Shown here one piece after another: positions 19,248-27,644 of a stretch of DNA of 64,000 bases. Origin of the DNA: Burkholderiales bacterium (GTDB taxonomy: Bacteria; Pseudomonadota; Gammaproteobacteria; Burkholderiales; SHXO01). Under the pieces are notes generated by a model that searched no databases, was not told the origin of the DNA, and worked only from the letters and a program-made list of their open reading frames with translations. Each line of letters opens with the position of its first letter. Within the stretch, counting starts at the first letter, position 1. The translations under genes and the position numbers were made by a program. Location of the stretch: NCBI GenBank assembly GCA_020854105.1, contig JADZGB010000040.1, positions 62,001 through 126,000 of the forward strand, in the 5' to 3' direction.

Positions 19248-20726
19248 ATGAACGCACCGACCGAGCATTTCTCCATCAAGCTGAAGGACCAGACGCTGTT
19301 CCGCCAGCAGTGCTACATCGACGGCCAGTGGACCGATGCCGACGGGAAACAGGCCATCGCGGTGACCGATCCGGCCACCGGGGCCGCCATCGGCAGCATC
19401 CCGAAGATGGGGGTGGCGGAGACGCGCCGCGCGATCGAGGCGGCCGACCGCGCTCTGCCGGCCTGGCGCGCCAAGACTGCCAAGGAGCGCGCGACCATCC
19501 TGCGCAAGTGGTTCGACCTGATGCTGGCCAACCAGGACGATCTGGCGCTGATCATGACCAGCGAGCAGGGCAAGCCGCTGGCCGAGGCCAAGGGCGAGAT
19601 CACCTATGCGGCCTCGTTCATCGAGTGGTTCGCCGAGGAGGGCAAGCGCATCTACGGCGACGTGATCCCGCAGCACCAGGCGGACAAGCGCATCGTCGTG
19701 ATCAAGCAGCCGGTGGGCGTGTGCGGCGCGATCACGCCGTGGAACTTCCCGGCGGCGATGATCACGCGCAAGGCCGGCCCGGCGCTGGCGGCCGGCTGCA
19801 CCATGGTGCTCAAGCCGGCCACGCAGACGCCGTTCTCCGCGCTCGCCCTGGCGGAGCTGGCCGAGCGCGCCGGCGTGCCCAAGGGCGTGCTGAGCGTGAT
19901 CACCGGCGGCGCCAAGGAGATCGGCGGCGAGCTCACCTCCAATCCCACCGTGCGCAAGATCACCTTCACCGGCTCGACCGAGGTCGGACGCGTGCTCATG
20001 GCGCAGGGGGCGGCCACGGTGAAGAAGATGTCCATGGAACTGGGCGGCAACGCGCCGTTCCTGGTGTTCGACGACGCGGACCTCGACGCTGCGGTCGAGG
20101 GCGCGATGATGTCGAAGTACCGCAACGCCGGGCAGACCTGCGTGTGCGCCAACCGCATCCTGGTGCAGGATGGCGTCTACGATGCCTTCGCGTCCAGGCT
20201 GGCGGACAAGGTGGCGGCGCTAAAGGTCGGCCCGGGCACGGAAGCCGGCGTGAACGTCGGTCCGCTGATCGACGAGAATGCGGTGGCGAAGGTGGAAGAG
20301 CACATCCAGGATGCCGTGGCCAAGGGCGCCAAGGTGGTCGCGGGCGGCAAGCGCCACACCCTCGGCGGCCTGTTCTTCGAGCCCACGCTGCTGACCGGCG
20401 TGAATACCACGATGAAGGTGACGCGGGAGGAGACCTTCGGTCCGGTGGCACCGCTGTTCCGCTTCAAGACCGAGGAGGAAGGCGTGGCGATGGCGAACGA
20501 CACCGAGTTCGGCCTGGCCAGCTACTTCTACGCGCGCGACATCGGCCGCATCTGGCGCGTCGGCGAGGGCCTGGAGTCGGGCATCGTCGGCATCAATACC
20601 GGAATCATCTCCAACGAGGTGTCGCCCTTCGGCGGCGTGAAGCAGTCCGGTATCGGCCGTGAGGGAAGCAAGTACGGCATCGAGGAATTCCTCGAGGTGA
20701 AGTATCTGTGCATGGGTGGAATCTAG
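19248..20726 (+). CDS. gabD: NAD(P)-dependent succinate-semialdehyde dehydrogenase
   Basis: A 492-residue aldehyde dehydrogenase. The catalytic Cys is in RNAGQTCVCANR, the general-base Glu in MELGGNAPF, and the cofactor region is ITFTGSTEVG. The length and the DLALIMTSEQGKPLAEAKGE start of the core fit the GabD class (succinate semialdehyde to succinate). No gabT is nearby. It is in an operon with the active-site-less SDR. Confidence 0.9.
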   Translation: MNAPTEHFSIKLKDQTLFRQQCYIDGQWTDADGKQAIAVTDPATGAAIGSIPKMGVAETRRAIEAADRALPAWRAKTAKERATILRKWFDLMLANQDDLALIMTSEQGKPLAEAKGEITYAASFIEWFAEEGKRIYGDVIPQHQADKRIVVIKQPVGVCGAITPWNFPAAMITRKAGPALAAGCTMVLKPATQTPFSALALAELAERAGVPKGVLSVITGGAKEIGGELTSNPTVRKITFTGSTEVGRVLMAQGAATVKKMSMELGGNAPFLVFDDADLDAAVEGAMMSKYRNAGQTCVCANRILVQDGVYDAFASRLADKVAALKVGPGTEAGVNVGPLIDENAVAKVEEHIQDAVAKGAKVVAGGKRHTLGGLFFEPTLLTGVNTTMKVTREETFGPVAPLFRFKTEEEGVAMANDTEFGLASYFYARDIGRIWRVGEGLESGIVGINTGIISNEVSPFGGVKQSGIGREGSKYGIEEFLEVKYLCMGGI

Positions 20727-20757
20727 AGACCCGTCATCGGGGGAAAGCCGAATCGTC

Positions 20758-20943
20758 CGTCATTTCGAATCGTCCGTCATTCCGGCGAAAGCCGGAATCC
20801 AGTCAGGACAGAGAAGGGCCCTGTCTGTGTAACCCTGGGTCCCGGCTTTCGCCGGGACGACGAATGGTCCGGTCCGCCATTCCGGCTTGCGCCGGGATGA
20901 CGATGGTCCGGTCCGCTATTCCGGCTTGCGCCGGGACGACAAT
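20758..20943. repeat. Dispersed palindromic repeats including a 39-bp tandem duplication
   Basis: The 308-bp gap between gabD and fumC holds no gene. It contains a CGTCATTCCGGCGAAAGCCG unit, a GGGTCCCGGCTTTCGCCGGG unit, and two adjacent 39-bp copies (20866-20904 and 20905-20943) differing at three positions. Each copy carries an ATTCCGGCTTGCGCCGGGA palindrome. It is the same repeat family as at 14.5 and 57.2 kb. Confidence 0.75.
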
Positions 20944-21034
20944 GATCCTCTTTACGCCAAGATCCTGCCCCGGGCTAACCCCTCCCGAGGCAGGACCCAT
21001 CGGGACGACATGAGGTCCTGCGTGCGGAAGCCGC

Positions 21035-22414
21035 TCAGATCATCCGCTCCGGCCGGACCCACTGATCGAACTGGTCCGCGCTCACGTATCCGAGGGCGAG
21101 TGCGGCCTCGCGCAGCGTGCTGCCTTCGCCATGCGCCTTCTTCGCGATCTCGGCTGCACGGTCATAGCCGATGTGCGGCGTGAGAGCGGTGACCAGCATC
21201 AGTGAGCGCTGGAGCAGATCATCGATGCGCGCGCGGTCGGGTTCGATTCCGCTGATGCAGTGATCGTTGAAGGATCGCATGCCGTCCGCGAGCAGGCGAA
21301 TGCTCTGCAGCGTGGCATGGGCGATGAGCGGCTTGTAGACGTTGAGTTCGAAGTTGCCGCCGGCCCCCGCGATCGCCATGATGGTCTGGTTGCCGGTCAC
21401 CTGCGCACAGAGCATCAGCATGGCCTCGGACTGCGTCGGATTGACCTTGCCTGGCATGATGGAACTGCCGGGTTCATTCTCCGGCAGCCGCAGTTCTCCC
21501 AGTCCTGCGCGCGGCCCGCTGGCTAGCCAGCGCACGTCGTTGGCGATCTTAGACAGCGCGGCGGCAAGCGCCTGCAGGCCGCCATGCATGCGCAGCAGCG
21601 CATCGTGCGCGGCGAGTGCGGCGAACCTGTTGCGCGCTTCGATGAATGGCAGGCCGATGGCGTGTGCGATCTCGTCGATCGCCTGTGTGGCGAACGTCGC
21701 CGGTGCGTTCAGACCGGTACCGACCGCGGTCCCGCCCAGCGCCAGCTCGTGGAGTTCGGGCAGCGTGCCCTCGATCGCCGCGCGTGCGCGATGCAGCTGC
21801 TCCGCGTAACCGGAGAACTCCTGACCCAGCGTGAGTGGCGTCGCATCCTGCAGATGGGTTCGCCCGATCTTGACGATGTCGGAGAAACGCCGGCACTGCT
21901 CATCGAGTGTCGCGGCGAGCGTGCGCAGTGCGGGGAGCAGGCGCTCGGCGATGCAGCGTGCCGCGGCGATGTGCATGGCTGTCGGTATGACGTCGTTCGA
22001 CGACTGCGATCGGTTCACGTGGTCGTTCGGATGCACCAGGCGCCCTCGTCCGCGCGGACCGCCGAGCAGCTCCGAGGCCCGATTCGCCAGTACCTCGTTG
22101 GCATTCATGTTGAGCTGCGTGCCCGAGCCGGTCTGCCACACCGATACCGGGAATTCTTCCTGATGCTCGCCTGCGAGCACCTCGTCGGCCGCGCGCCTGA
22201 TACCTTCGGTGACATCGGGAGGCAACAAACCGAGGCGACAATTCGCCATCGCTGCCGAGCGCTTGACGAGAATCAGCGCATACACGAGTTCGGCAGGGAA
22301 GCGTTCACGCGAGATGGCGAAGTACTGCAGGGAGCGCTGCGTCGAGGCACCCCACAGACGGGACGCCGGAACCTCGATGCTGCCAAGGCTGTCGTATTCG
22401 AGTCGCGTGTGCAT
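21035..22414 (-). CDS. fumC: Class II fumarate hydratase
   Basis: A 459-residue enzyme with the fumarase/aspartase signature [13 protein letters not shown] and the active-site stretch [13 protein letters not shown]. It converts fumarate and malate in the TCA cycle without an Fe-S cluster. It starts at ATG 22414 ([11 protein letters not shown]); the upstream in-frame extension lacks family similarity. Lyase-family residues ([20 protein letters not shown]) are all present, so it should be active. Confidence 0.95.
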   Translation of the reverse strand: MHTRLEYDSLGSIEVPASRLWGASTQRSLQYFAISRERFPAELVYALILVKRSAAMANCRLGLLPPDVTEGIRRAADEVLAGEHQEEFPVSVWQTGSGTQLNMNANEVLANRASELLGGPRGRGRLVHPNDHVNRSQSSNDVIPTAMHIAAARCIAERLLPALRTLAATLDEQCRRFSDIVKIGRTHLQDATPLTLGQEFSGYAEQLHRARAAIEGTLPELHELALGGTAVGTGLNAPATFATQAIDEIAHAIGLPFIEARNRFAALAAHDALLRMHGGLQALAAALSKIANDVRWLASGPRAGLGELRLPENEPGSSIMPGKVNPTQSEAMLMLCAQVTGNQTIMAIAGAGGNFELNVYKPLIAHATLQSIRLLADGMRSFNDHCISGIEPDRARIDDLLQRSLMLVTALTPHIGYDRAAEIAKKAHGEGSTLREAALALGYVSADQFDQWVRPERMI

Positions 22415-22735
22415 CGTTTTCACTCGCGGAAGAAAGGAAGCCGTGAGGAAGGAACCTGTCTTTCGCTGACTCCGCCGGGGGAGGGGAAAAACCGATTCGG
22501 ACCGCACGGCTTCGACTTGTATTCAGCATCTTGCGTGCCCATTTCGAAGCAAAGCGGGCAACCGCTGGAGGGGCGGGTAAACCTTACAGCACTCCGCGCT
22601 GTTCGTCATTGCTGCAATGCGCCACCTTAGGCGCATTCAAGCGACCTGACGTCGCGTTGCGGCGCGCCGCAGCACCAGGCGCACTTGCGCGGTGAACCCG
22701 AATACGATGGAACGAACAATGCTAGAGCGTCCCGC
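22415..22735. other. Intergenic region with no recognised gene
   Basis: These 321 bp separate the divergent fumC and a small helical protein gene. I see no convincing ORF, no RNA gene and no sigma-54 element with exact spacing. It presumably carries promoters for both genes. Confidence 0.5.
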
Positions 22736-23239
22736 ATGACTACACTCGTACTGAACGACCCCGAGCTGTTCGTCGAACTCGATCGACTGATCCGCTCGGC
22801 ACTGAATTGCCGCACCAAGCTACTCGCCTTCGGCCGTCGCGGGAGCACGCAGGCCATCGGCTTCATCGCTCGCACGAGCGCGAGCGCGCTCGCGGTGGCC
22901 GCGCACGAACTTGCCGACCTCGTGCGCAGGCTGGGCGGGCGTCCTTGCGTCGATTCGCGCCGGCAGGATGTCGTCGAGGCGAATGCCCTGACCGCCGAGC
23001 AGGAGCAGGATCTGCTGCGCGCATGTGAATCCGCCATCGCGGAGGTCGCATGCGAGTATCGCGATGCGCTCGAATGGAATCTTCCGGAACCGGCGCAGGA
23101 AGTTCTGATGCGCCAGTTCGGCGTGCTGATCGCCAACTTGGAACACGTGAAGGCTTTGCGCACGCGCCTGGACCAGGCGGCCGGCCTGAATGACAGGCAG
23201 GCTGCCACGTCGGCAGGCGGTTCCGTCGGATCTGCCTGA
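22736..23239 (+). CDS. Small all-helical protein, DUF2383/ferritin-like
   Basis: A 167-residue protein predicted almost entirely helical, in four long helices with heptad-like spacing (NDPELFVELDRLIRSALNC; ACESAIAEVACEYRDALEW; AQEVLMRQFGVLIANLEHV). The pattern resembles the PA2169/DUF2383 four-helix family related to ferritins, but the usual Glu/His metal ligands are not obvious. It sits at the left border of the stress island. The identification is tentative. Confidence 0.55.
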   Translation: MTTLVLNDPELFVELDRLIRSALNCRTKLLAFGRRGSTQAIGFIARTSASALAVAAHELADLVRRLGGRPCVDSRRQDVVEANALTAEQEQDLLRACESAIAEVACEYRDALEWNLPEPAQEVLMRQFGVLIANLEHVKALRTRLDQAAGLNDRQAATSAGGSVGSA

Positions 23240-23309
23240 TCACGCGTTCGTCGGCCTCTGAAGGTCCGGGCGCGCTTGCGCGCACCGGCGTGATAAGCTG
23301 GTAGCGCTT

Positions 23310-23933
23310 ATGCCATCCGGAACTCCAGAAACGACCGAGGCTGTCCTTGCCTCGCTCCTATCGGCGCTCTCGCACGACATGCGTGCCACCATCAACGGCA
23401 TCAACGTGTGGACGCACATACTCGAACGCGTCGCCGACCCCACGGCGGCGCGTGCGGTGGAAGGCATCCGCAGATCCATCTCGCAGCAGACCGAACTCGC
23501 GCAGGAGATCTCCGATTTCGGACGTGACGTGTTTGCGGCACCGGGAGCGCAGCCTGCGGACATCGGCACCATTCTTCTGGGCCTGCGCGAGGAATTGCGC
23601 GCAGGCGCACGTCTGGATCTTCGTCTTCCGCCTTCGGGCACGATGGCGCCGGTCGGGGAGCGCGCGCTGCGCGCGCTGCTGCGCTTCATACTGGGCGATG
23701 CACTCACCGGATTGTCCGAACGCGGCCGGCTGCAGGTCGGTGTCGAGGAGGCGGACGCCGGACAGTGCCGCCTGCGCGTGGACGTGCTGGAGCCCGGGAC
23801 CGATCGCCTCGAAGCCCACGCGCGCCGTCCGTTGCGGCAGACGCTTGCCCTGCTCGCGGCGCGTGCCCACGGACTGGATCTGGATATCACCGTCGGGCAC
23901 AGCACGCTGATCTTTTCCCGCCCCCACTCCTGA
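23310..23933 (+). CDS. Orphan histidine-kinase-like protein with degenerate ATPase domain
   Basis: A 207-residue protein. Residues about 10-70 look like a HisKA dimerisation domain with an H-box (LSALSHDMRATINGI). The C-terminal about 110 residues have the order of a HATPase domain, but clear N and G boxes are missing. No sensor or membrane part is present. It could be a pseudokinase or phosphotransfer protein feeding the receiver-domain activator at 34.2 kb; this link is inference. Confidence 0.6.
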   Translation: MPSGTPETTEAVLASLLSALSHDMRATINGINVWTHILERVADPTAARAVEGIRRSISQQTELAQEISDFGRDVFAAPGAQPADIGTILLGLREELRAGARLDLRLPPSGTMAPVGERALRALLRFILGDALTGLSERGRLQVGVEEADAGQCRLRVDVLEPGTDRLEAHARRPLRQTLALLAARAHGLDLDITVGHSTLIFSRPHS

Positions 23934-23958
23934 ATCTCGCGCTTCGCGGGATCTCCGC

Positions 23959-23973
23959 GGCACATCGATTGCT
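23959..23973 (+). promoter_or_regulatory. Sigma-54 promoter (-24/-12) for BON/PLD genes
   Basis: GGCAC, 5 bases, TTGCT: an exact -24/-12 match with GG and GC 12 bases apart. The expected start is near 23984, about 55 bases before the BON gene. Confidence 0.8.
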
Positions 23974-24038
23974 GAAGGCTGTTCGTCTGCGCATCCGCTC
24001 GGACAAGCATCGAAATGACATGACGGAGGGTTCGACCG

Positions 24039-24362
24039 ATGAGATTCTTACGCATTCTCGTAGTGCTGCTCGTGGCCGGATTCGGCGCCGTACAGATTCA
24101 GGGTTGCACTGCCACCGATACCCGGCGCTCGGCGGGCGAGACGATGGACGACGGAGCCGTCACTGCGAAGGTGAAGACCGCGTTGTTGAAGGACGAGGAC
24201 GTGAGCGGGCTGGCTGTCAACGTGAACACCTATCGCGGCGTGGTACAGCTCACCGGCTTCGTGGATGACGAGACTCAGCGCAGTAAGGCGGAAACCATCG
24301 CCAAGGACGTCTCAGGCGTACAGTCGGTGAAGAACGACCTGCAGATCAAGCCGAAGAGCTGA
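24039..24362 (+). CDS. BON-domain lipoprotein
   Basis: A 107-residue protein with a lipoprotein signal (VQIQGC) and one BON domain (DGAVTAKVKTALLKD..VNVNTYRGVVQLTGFVDD), as in OsmY. BON proteins bind phospholipid membranes in the periplasm and are induced by osmotic and envelope stress. A perfect sigma-54 promoter lies upstream, and 15 bp separate it from the phospholipase D gene, so both are likely expressed together. Confidence 0.9.
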   Translation: MRFLRILVVLLVAGFGAVQIQGCTATDTRRSAGETMDDGAVTAKVKTALLKDEDVSGLAVNVNTYRGVVQLTGFVDDETQRSKAETIAKDVSGVQSVKNDLQIKPKS

Positions 24363-24377
24363 TCTCGCGAGGCCAGC

Positions 24378-25820
24378 ATGAACCCCCGACCCCGCGCACC
24401 TGATACACGCGGGGCCGGTTCTCCCGCGGAGGGCTCCGGCGCACGGCCCCTGCGCGCAGCGCTCGCGGCAGCCGTGTTCCTGGTGGCGGCGTGCGCGACC
24501 CAGCCGCCTTCACTCGCGCCGCCTCCACCGGGCAGCATCCCGAGCGCATCCCCCGCGCCCCGGGTACATGGTACGGGCGGGCCGCTGCCGGCGGCCACAT
24601 CCAAGCGCATCCTCCGCAAGCTCGAGAAGCAGGCACCGGGGGATCTGCTCGCATATCACCTGCGTGCCATCGAGAACATTGTCACGGCGCCCCTGCGCGT
24701 GGGCAATTCCGCGCGGCTGCTGATCGACGGTCCGGCCACGCACGATGCCATGTTCGACGCGATGGCGCGTGCGCGCGATCACGTCAAGCTCGAGACCTAC
24801 ATCCTGGATACCGATCCGGTCGGGCAGGAGCTGTCCGCGCCTTTGGCGAGAAAGCGGGCAGAGGGGATGCAGGTCAATATCATGTTCGACAGTGTCGGAG
24901 TGCTCTCTACACCGCCCGAGTACTTCGACGGACTGCGTGCCAACGGCATCGCATTGTGCGAGTACAACCCGGTGAATTCGCTCAAGGCCAGAGGCGGCTG
25001 GCGGCTGAACAATCGCGACCATCGCAAGATCCTGGTGGTCGATGGCCGCATCGGCTTTGCAGGAGGAATCAACATCAGCTCGGTGTATGCGTCCAGCTCC
25101 TTCGCACGGATGCGGCGCAAGCCGCCGGTCGAGGACGGCTGGCGCGACACCCACATCGAAGCACGCGGGCCGATCGTGGCGGACCTCCAGCGCCTGTTCC
25201 TCGACGCGTGGAAGCAGTAATGCGGAGGGCTCGACGAAAAGGCTGGCGCGTACTTTCCAAGACTCGCACGGGAGGGTGACAAGGTCATGCGGGTCGCCGC
25301 GGGCGAGCCCGGGGAAAGCGAGATCTACGCGGCGCTGCTGTCCGCGATCGAGCGTGCCGACACCCGCATCTATCTCACGATGGGCTACTTCGTGCCCGAT
25401 CCGCGCACGATGGAGGCGTTGACCGGGGCGGCGCGACGGGGCGTCGACGTACAGCTCGCACTGCCTGGGGTCAGCGACTTCTGGGAGCCGCTGTACGCGG
25501 GTCGGTCGAACTATCAGACGCTGCTCGATGCTGGTGTGCGCATCTTCGAGCGTCACGATGCCATGCTGCACGCGAAGACCGCGGTGATCGACGGCGTATG
25601 GTCGACCGTCGGTTCCACCAATGTGGACTGGCGCAGCTTCGTCCACAACGCCGAAGCCAACGTGATCGTTCTGGGCGTGGATTTCGGCGGCCAGATGGAA
25701 CGGCTTTTTCGGCTCGACGTGGAGCACTCCATCGAGATCGACCCGGTCAGATGGGCCGATCGCGGCATCGCGGCGCGCATGAAGGAATGGTTCGCGCGCC
25801 GCTGGGAGTACCTGCTCTAG
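24378..25820 (+). pseudogene. Phospholipase D / cardiolipin synthase-like lipoprotein interrupted by an in-frame stop
   Basis: One continuous frame encodes a two-domain PLD protein with a lipobox (LVAAC). HKD motif 1 is DHRKILVVDG and HKD motif 2 is LHAKTAVIDG. A single TAA at 25218-25220 (after WKQ) splits it; reading on in the same frame gives CGGLDEKAGAYFPRLAREGD, which is normal family sequence. A C-to-T change of a CAA codon would explain it. Neither half carries both HKD motifs, so the enzyme is probably inactive. The second half could start at ATG 25287 but would lack motif 1. Alternatives: sequencing error or suppression. Confidence 0.85.
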
Positions 25821-26400
25821 GTCTTGCCGGGATCACCCGTCGTCTGCTGTCCCGGCTTTCCGACGATGTCCAGCTGCAGCTCCTGAATCAGACTGAGCAG
25901 ATCCTCCGCGTGCTCCTCCTCCTTGGCCAGGATCTCCTCCATCGGGCGGCGCGTGGTGGGATCGTTGTTGCACAGATAGATCACCATGTCGCGATAGCTC
26001 TCGATCGTAATGCGCTCGGCCACCAGGTCTTTCTTGATCATCTCGGGCAGCGAATTGCCTTCGACGTACTCCGCGTGGCTGCGTGCAGTCAGGGTATCGG
26101 GTGAGAAGTCTGGCTCTCCCCCGAGTTGGACGATGCGCTCCGCGATCTGATGGCGTGGACCTGCTCCTCGTTGGCATGCTCGAGGAACTCGGCCGCCACA
26201 CCGGCCGAGGTCAGGCCGCGTGCAGTGAAGTAGTGGCGCTTGTAGCGCGGTGTGCAGACCAGTTCGGTGGCCAACGCTTCGTTGAGCGGGCGGATGACGA
26301 CGTCCTTGTCCGCGCCGTAGCTGGGGGTGACTGCGCCTTCCTCGAGATGCCGGCGTGCGCGCTCGCGGATGGCCTGGATGTCGGATACGAAGTCGTTCAT
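25817..26400 (-). pseudogene. Ferritin-like (bacterioferritin-type) protein with a frameshift
   Basis: The first part (from ATG 26400) reads ATELVCTPRYKRHYFTARG then EFLEHANEEQVHA, with the first ExxH di-iron ligands. The frame is then lost. After inserting one base next to 26151, the sequence continues DQIAERIVQLGGEPDFSP and on to EILAKEEEHAEDLLSL, the second ligand set, ending at 25817. It is therefore a bacterioferritin/Dps-like four-helix protein broken by a one-base deletion. A perfect sigma-54 promoter sits 36 bases upstream. Confidence 0.85.
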
Positions 26401-26436
26401 GTGCGCTCCCGCGTTGTTGCTCGAACCACGTCCGAC

Positions 26437-26451
26437 AGCAACCGCTGTGCC
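26437..26451 (-). promoter_or_regulatory. Sigma-54 promoter for the ferritin-like gene
   Basis: On the minus strand: GGCAC, AGCGG, TTGCT. GG/GC spacing is exact; the start is expected near 26426 and the gene ATG is at 26400. It forms a divergent pair with the element at 26461, only 9 bp apart. Confidence 0.8.
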
Positions 26452-26460
26452 GCGGGCAGC

Positions 26461-26475
26461 GGCATGTGGGTTGTT
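26461..26475 (+). promoter_or_regulatory. Sigma-54-like promoter for the glycine-zipper lipoprotein (weaker)
   Basis: GGCAT, GTGGG, TTGTT: the -24 box and spacing fit, but the -12 GC is GT. It is supported by its divergent position, which parallels the pair at 29.8 kb. Confidence 0.5.
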
Positions 26476-26512
26476 CGATGAAGGGCAGGTATCCCTTTCC
26501 ATGGAGCTCATC

Positions 26513-26746
26513 ATGTTCAAGTCATCGGTCGTGACTCTGGCCGTCGTTGCAGGGTTTGGGTTGGCGGGTTGTTCGAGCCGGGACAAGCTGGACAATTCCG
26601 AGAAGGGCGCGATGATCGGCGCCGGTGCCGGCGCAGCTGGCGGCGCCGCGGTTTCCGGCGGCAGCGCGCTCGGCACGGCGGCGGGCGCAGCGGTCGGCGG
26701 CGTGGTCGGTCATGAGGTCGGCGAGAGGAAGGACGACAAGGATTGA
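26513..26746 (+). CDS. Small glycine-zipper lipoprotein, OsmB-like
   Basis: A 77-residue protein with a lipoprotein signal (GFGLAGC) and a Gly/Ala-rich membrane-associating zipper (GAMIGAGAGAAGGAAVSGG and GAAVGGVVGHEVG), ending in a charged tail. This is the fold of OsmB/SlyB-type osmotically induced lipoproteins. ATG 26501 would add four residues; 26513 gives the standard signal length. Confidence 0.82.
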   Translation: MFKSSVVTLAVVAGFGLAGCSSRDKLDNSEKGAMIGAGAGAAGGAAVSGGSALGTAAGAAVGGVVGHEVGERKDDKD

Positions 26747-26751
26747 CGAAG

Positions 26752-26776
26752 GGTCATCCCGGCGAAAGCCGGAATC
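26752..26776. repeat. Single dispersed palindromic repeat unit
   Basis: A CATCCCGGCGAAAGCCGGAA unit lies in the gap between the glycine-zipper gene and the MscS gene. Same family as at 14.5 and 20.8 kb. Confidence 0.65.
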
Positions 26777-26784
26777 TAGCCATA

Positions 26785-27594
26785 CTACCCTGGCTTGATC
26801 TCGTGCGCGCGCAAGGCCTCGAGGATAGCGAAGTTCAGCGCGCTCACTAGCTGATCGCGCCGGTGTGGGTATCCCAGGTTCCACGCCTGCAGCTCGAACT
26901 GCATGTTTCCTGCGACGTTCAGCAGGCGCACGGCGGGCGGTGGCACGGACAGCACGTCCGGATTGCGGCGCGCCACCTCGAGCAGAAGTTCCTCGACCGC
27001 GCGCGGGGCAAGGCCGTGCTGAACCGGTACTGGAATGCGGATCCGCACGAGCGTTTCGTAGTATCCGAGGTTGACCACGTTGTCGGTGACGAAGCGCTGA
27101 TTCGGGACGATGATCGCAACCCGGTCATTGGTGACGATGGTCGTGCGCCGCGCGCCGATGTACTTGACTTCGCCATCGGCGCCGGCGATCTCCACGCGGT
27201 AGCCGATCCGGATCGAGCGATCCAGCATGAGGATCAGCCCGCTGATGAAGTTGCTGAAGATGTTCTGCAGCCCGAAGCCCACGCCGACCGCGAGCGCACC
27301 GGCGAGCACGTCGAGGGTGGTGAGATTGATGCCCGCGGTCTGCACGATGGCCAGGAAACCGACCGCCAGGAAGGTGTAGCGAACGATCGATCCGATGGCC
27401 TGCCGCGTGCCGACGTCGAGGTCGGTATGGTGCAGCAGCCGGTTGACGGTCCACGACCGGGCGATGCGCGCCAGGTAGATCAGGACGACGGTCAGGACCG
27501 CTGCCCACGGCAGACCGAACAGCGTGACTGGACTGCCGCCCAGCGTGAACAGGCGGATGTCCCACGCCGCGATCGGAGCGAGCAGGCGGTCCAC
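26785..27594 (-). CDS. MscS-family mechanosensitive channel
   Basis: A 269-residue protein with three N-terminal membrane helices; the pore-lining helix is ALAVGVGFGLQNIFSNFISG, with the Gly/Ala packing pattern of MscS TM3. It is followed by the beta domain (RSIRIGYRVEI.GADGEVKYIGARRTTI) and an alpha/beta vestibule. It releases osmolytes on hypo-osmotic shock. It lies 50 bp downstream of rpoN on the same strand, so is probably co-transcribed with it. Confidence 0.92.
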   Translation of the reverse strand: MDRLLAPIAAWDIRLFTLGGSPVTLFGLPWAAVLTVVLIYLARIARSWTVNRLLHHTDLDVGTRQAIGSIVRYTFLAVGFLAIVQTAGINLTTLDVLAGALAVGVGFGLQNIFSNFISGLILMLDRSIRIGYRVEIAGADGEVKYIGARRTTIVTNDRVAIIVPNQRFVTDNVVNLGYYETLVRIRIPVPVQHGLAPRAVEELLLEVARRNPDVLSVPPPAVRLLNVAGNMQFELQAWNLGYPHRRDQLVSALNFAILEALRAHEIKPG

Positions 27595-27644
27595 GAGAAG
27601 GTTTGGGCGCTGACGAGGGGCGATGTGCCCCGCGCCGTCCGGGC

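Noticed and set aside
18125..20662. An 845-codon plus-strand frame across the SDR and gabD genes
   Set aside because: It is a shifted-frame shadow of two well-recognised genes.
22520..22600. A cyclic-di-GMP-like riboswitch in the fumC upstream gap
   Set aside because: A few words resemble the motif (GCAAAGC), but the order and pairing do not fit on either strand.
25218..25220. Translational recoding of the stop codon in the PLD gene
   Set aside because: It is TAA, for which no bacterial recoding is established, and neighbouring genes show other lesions.
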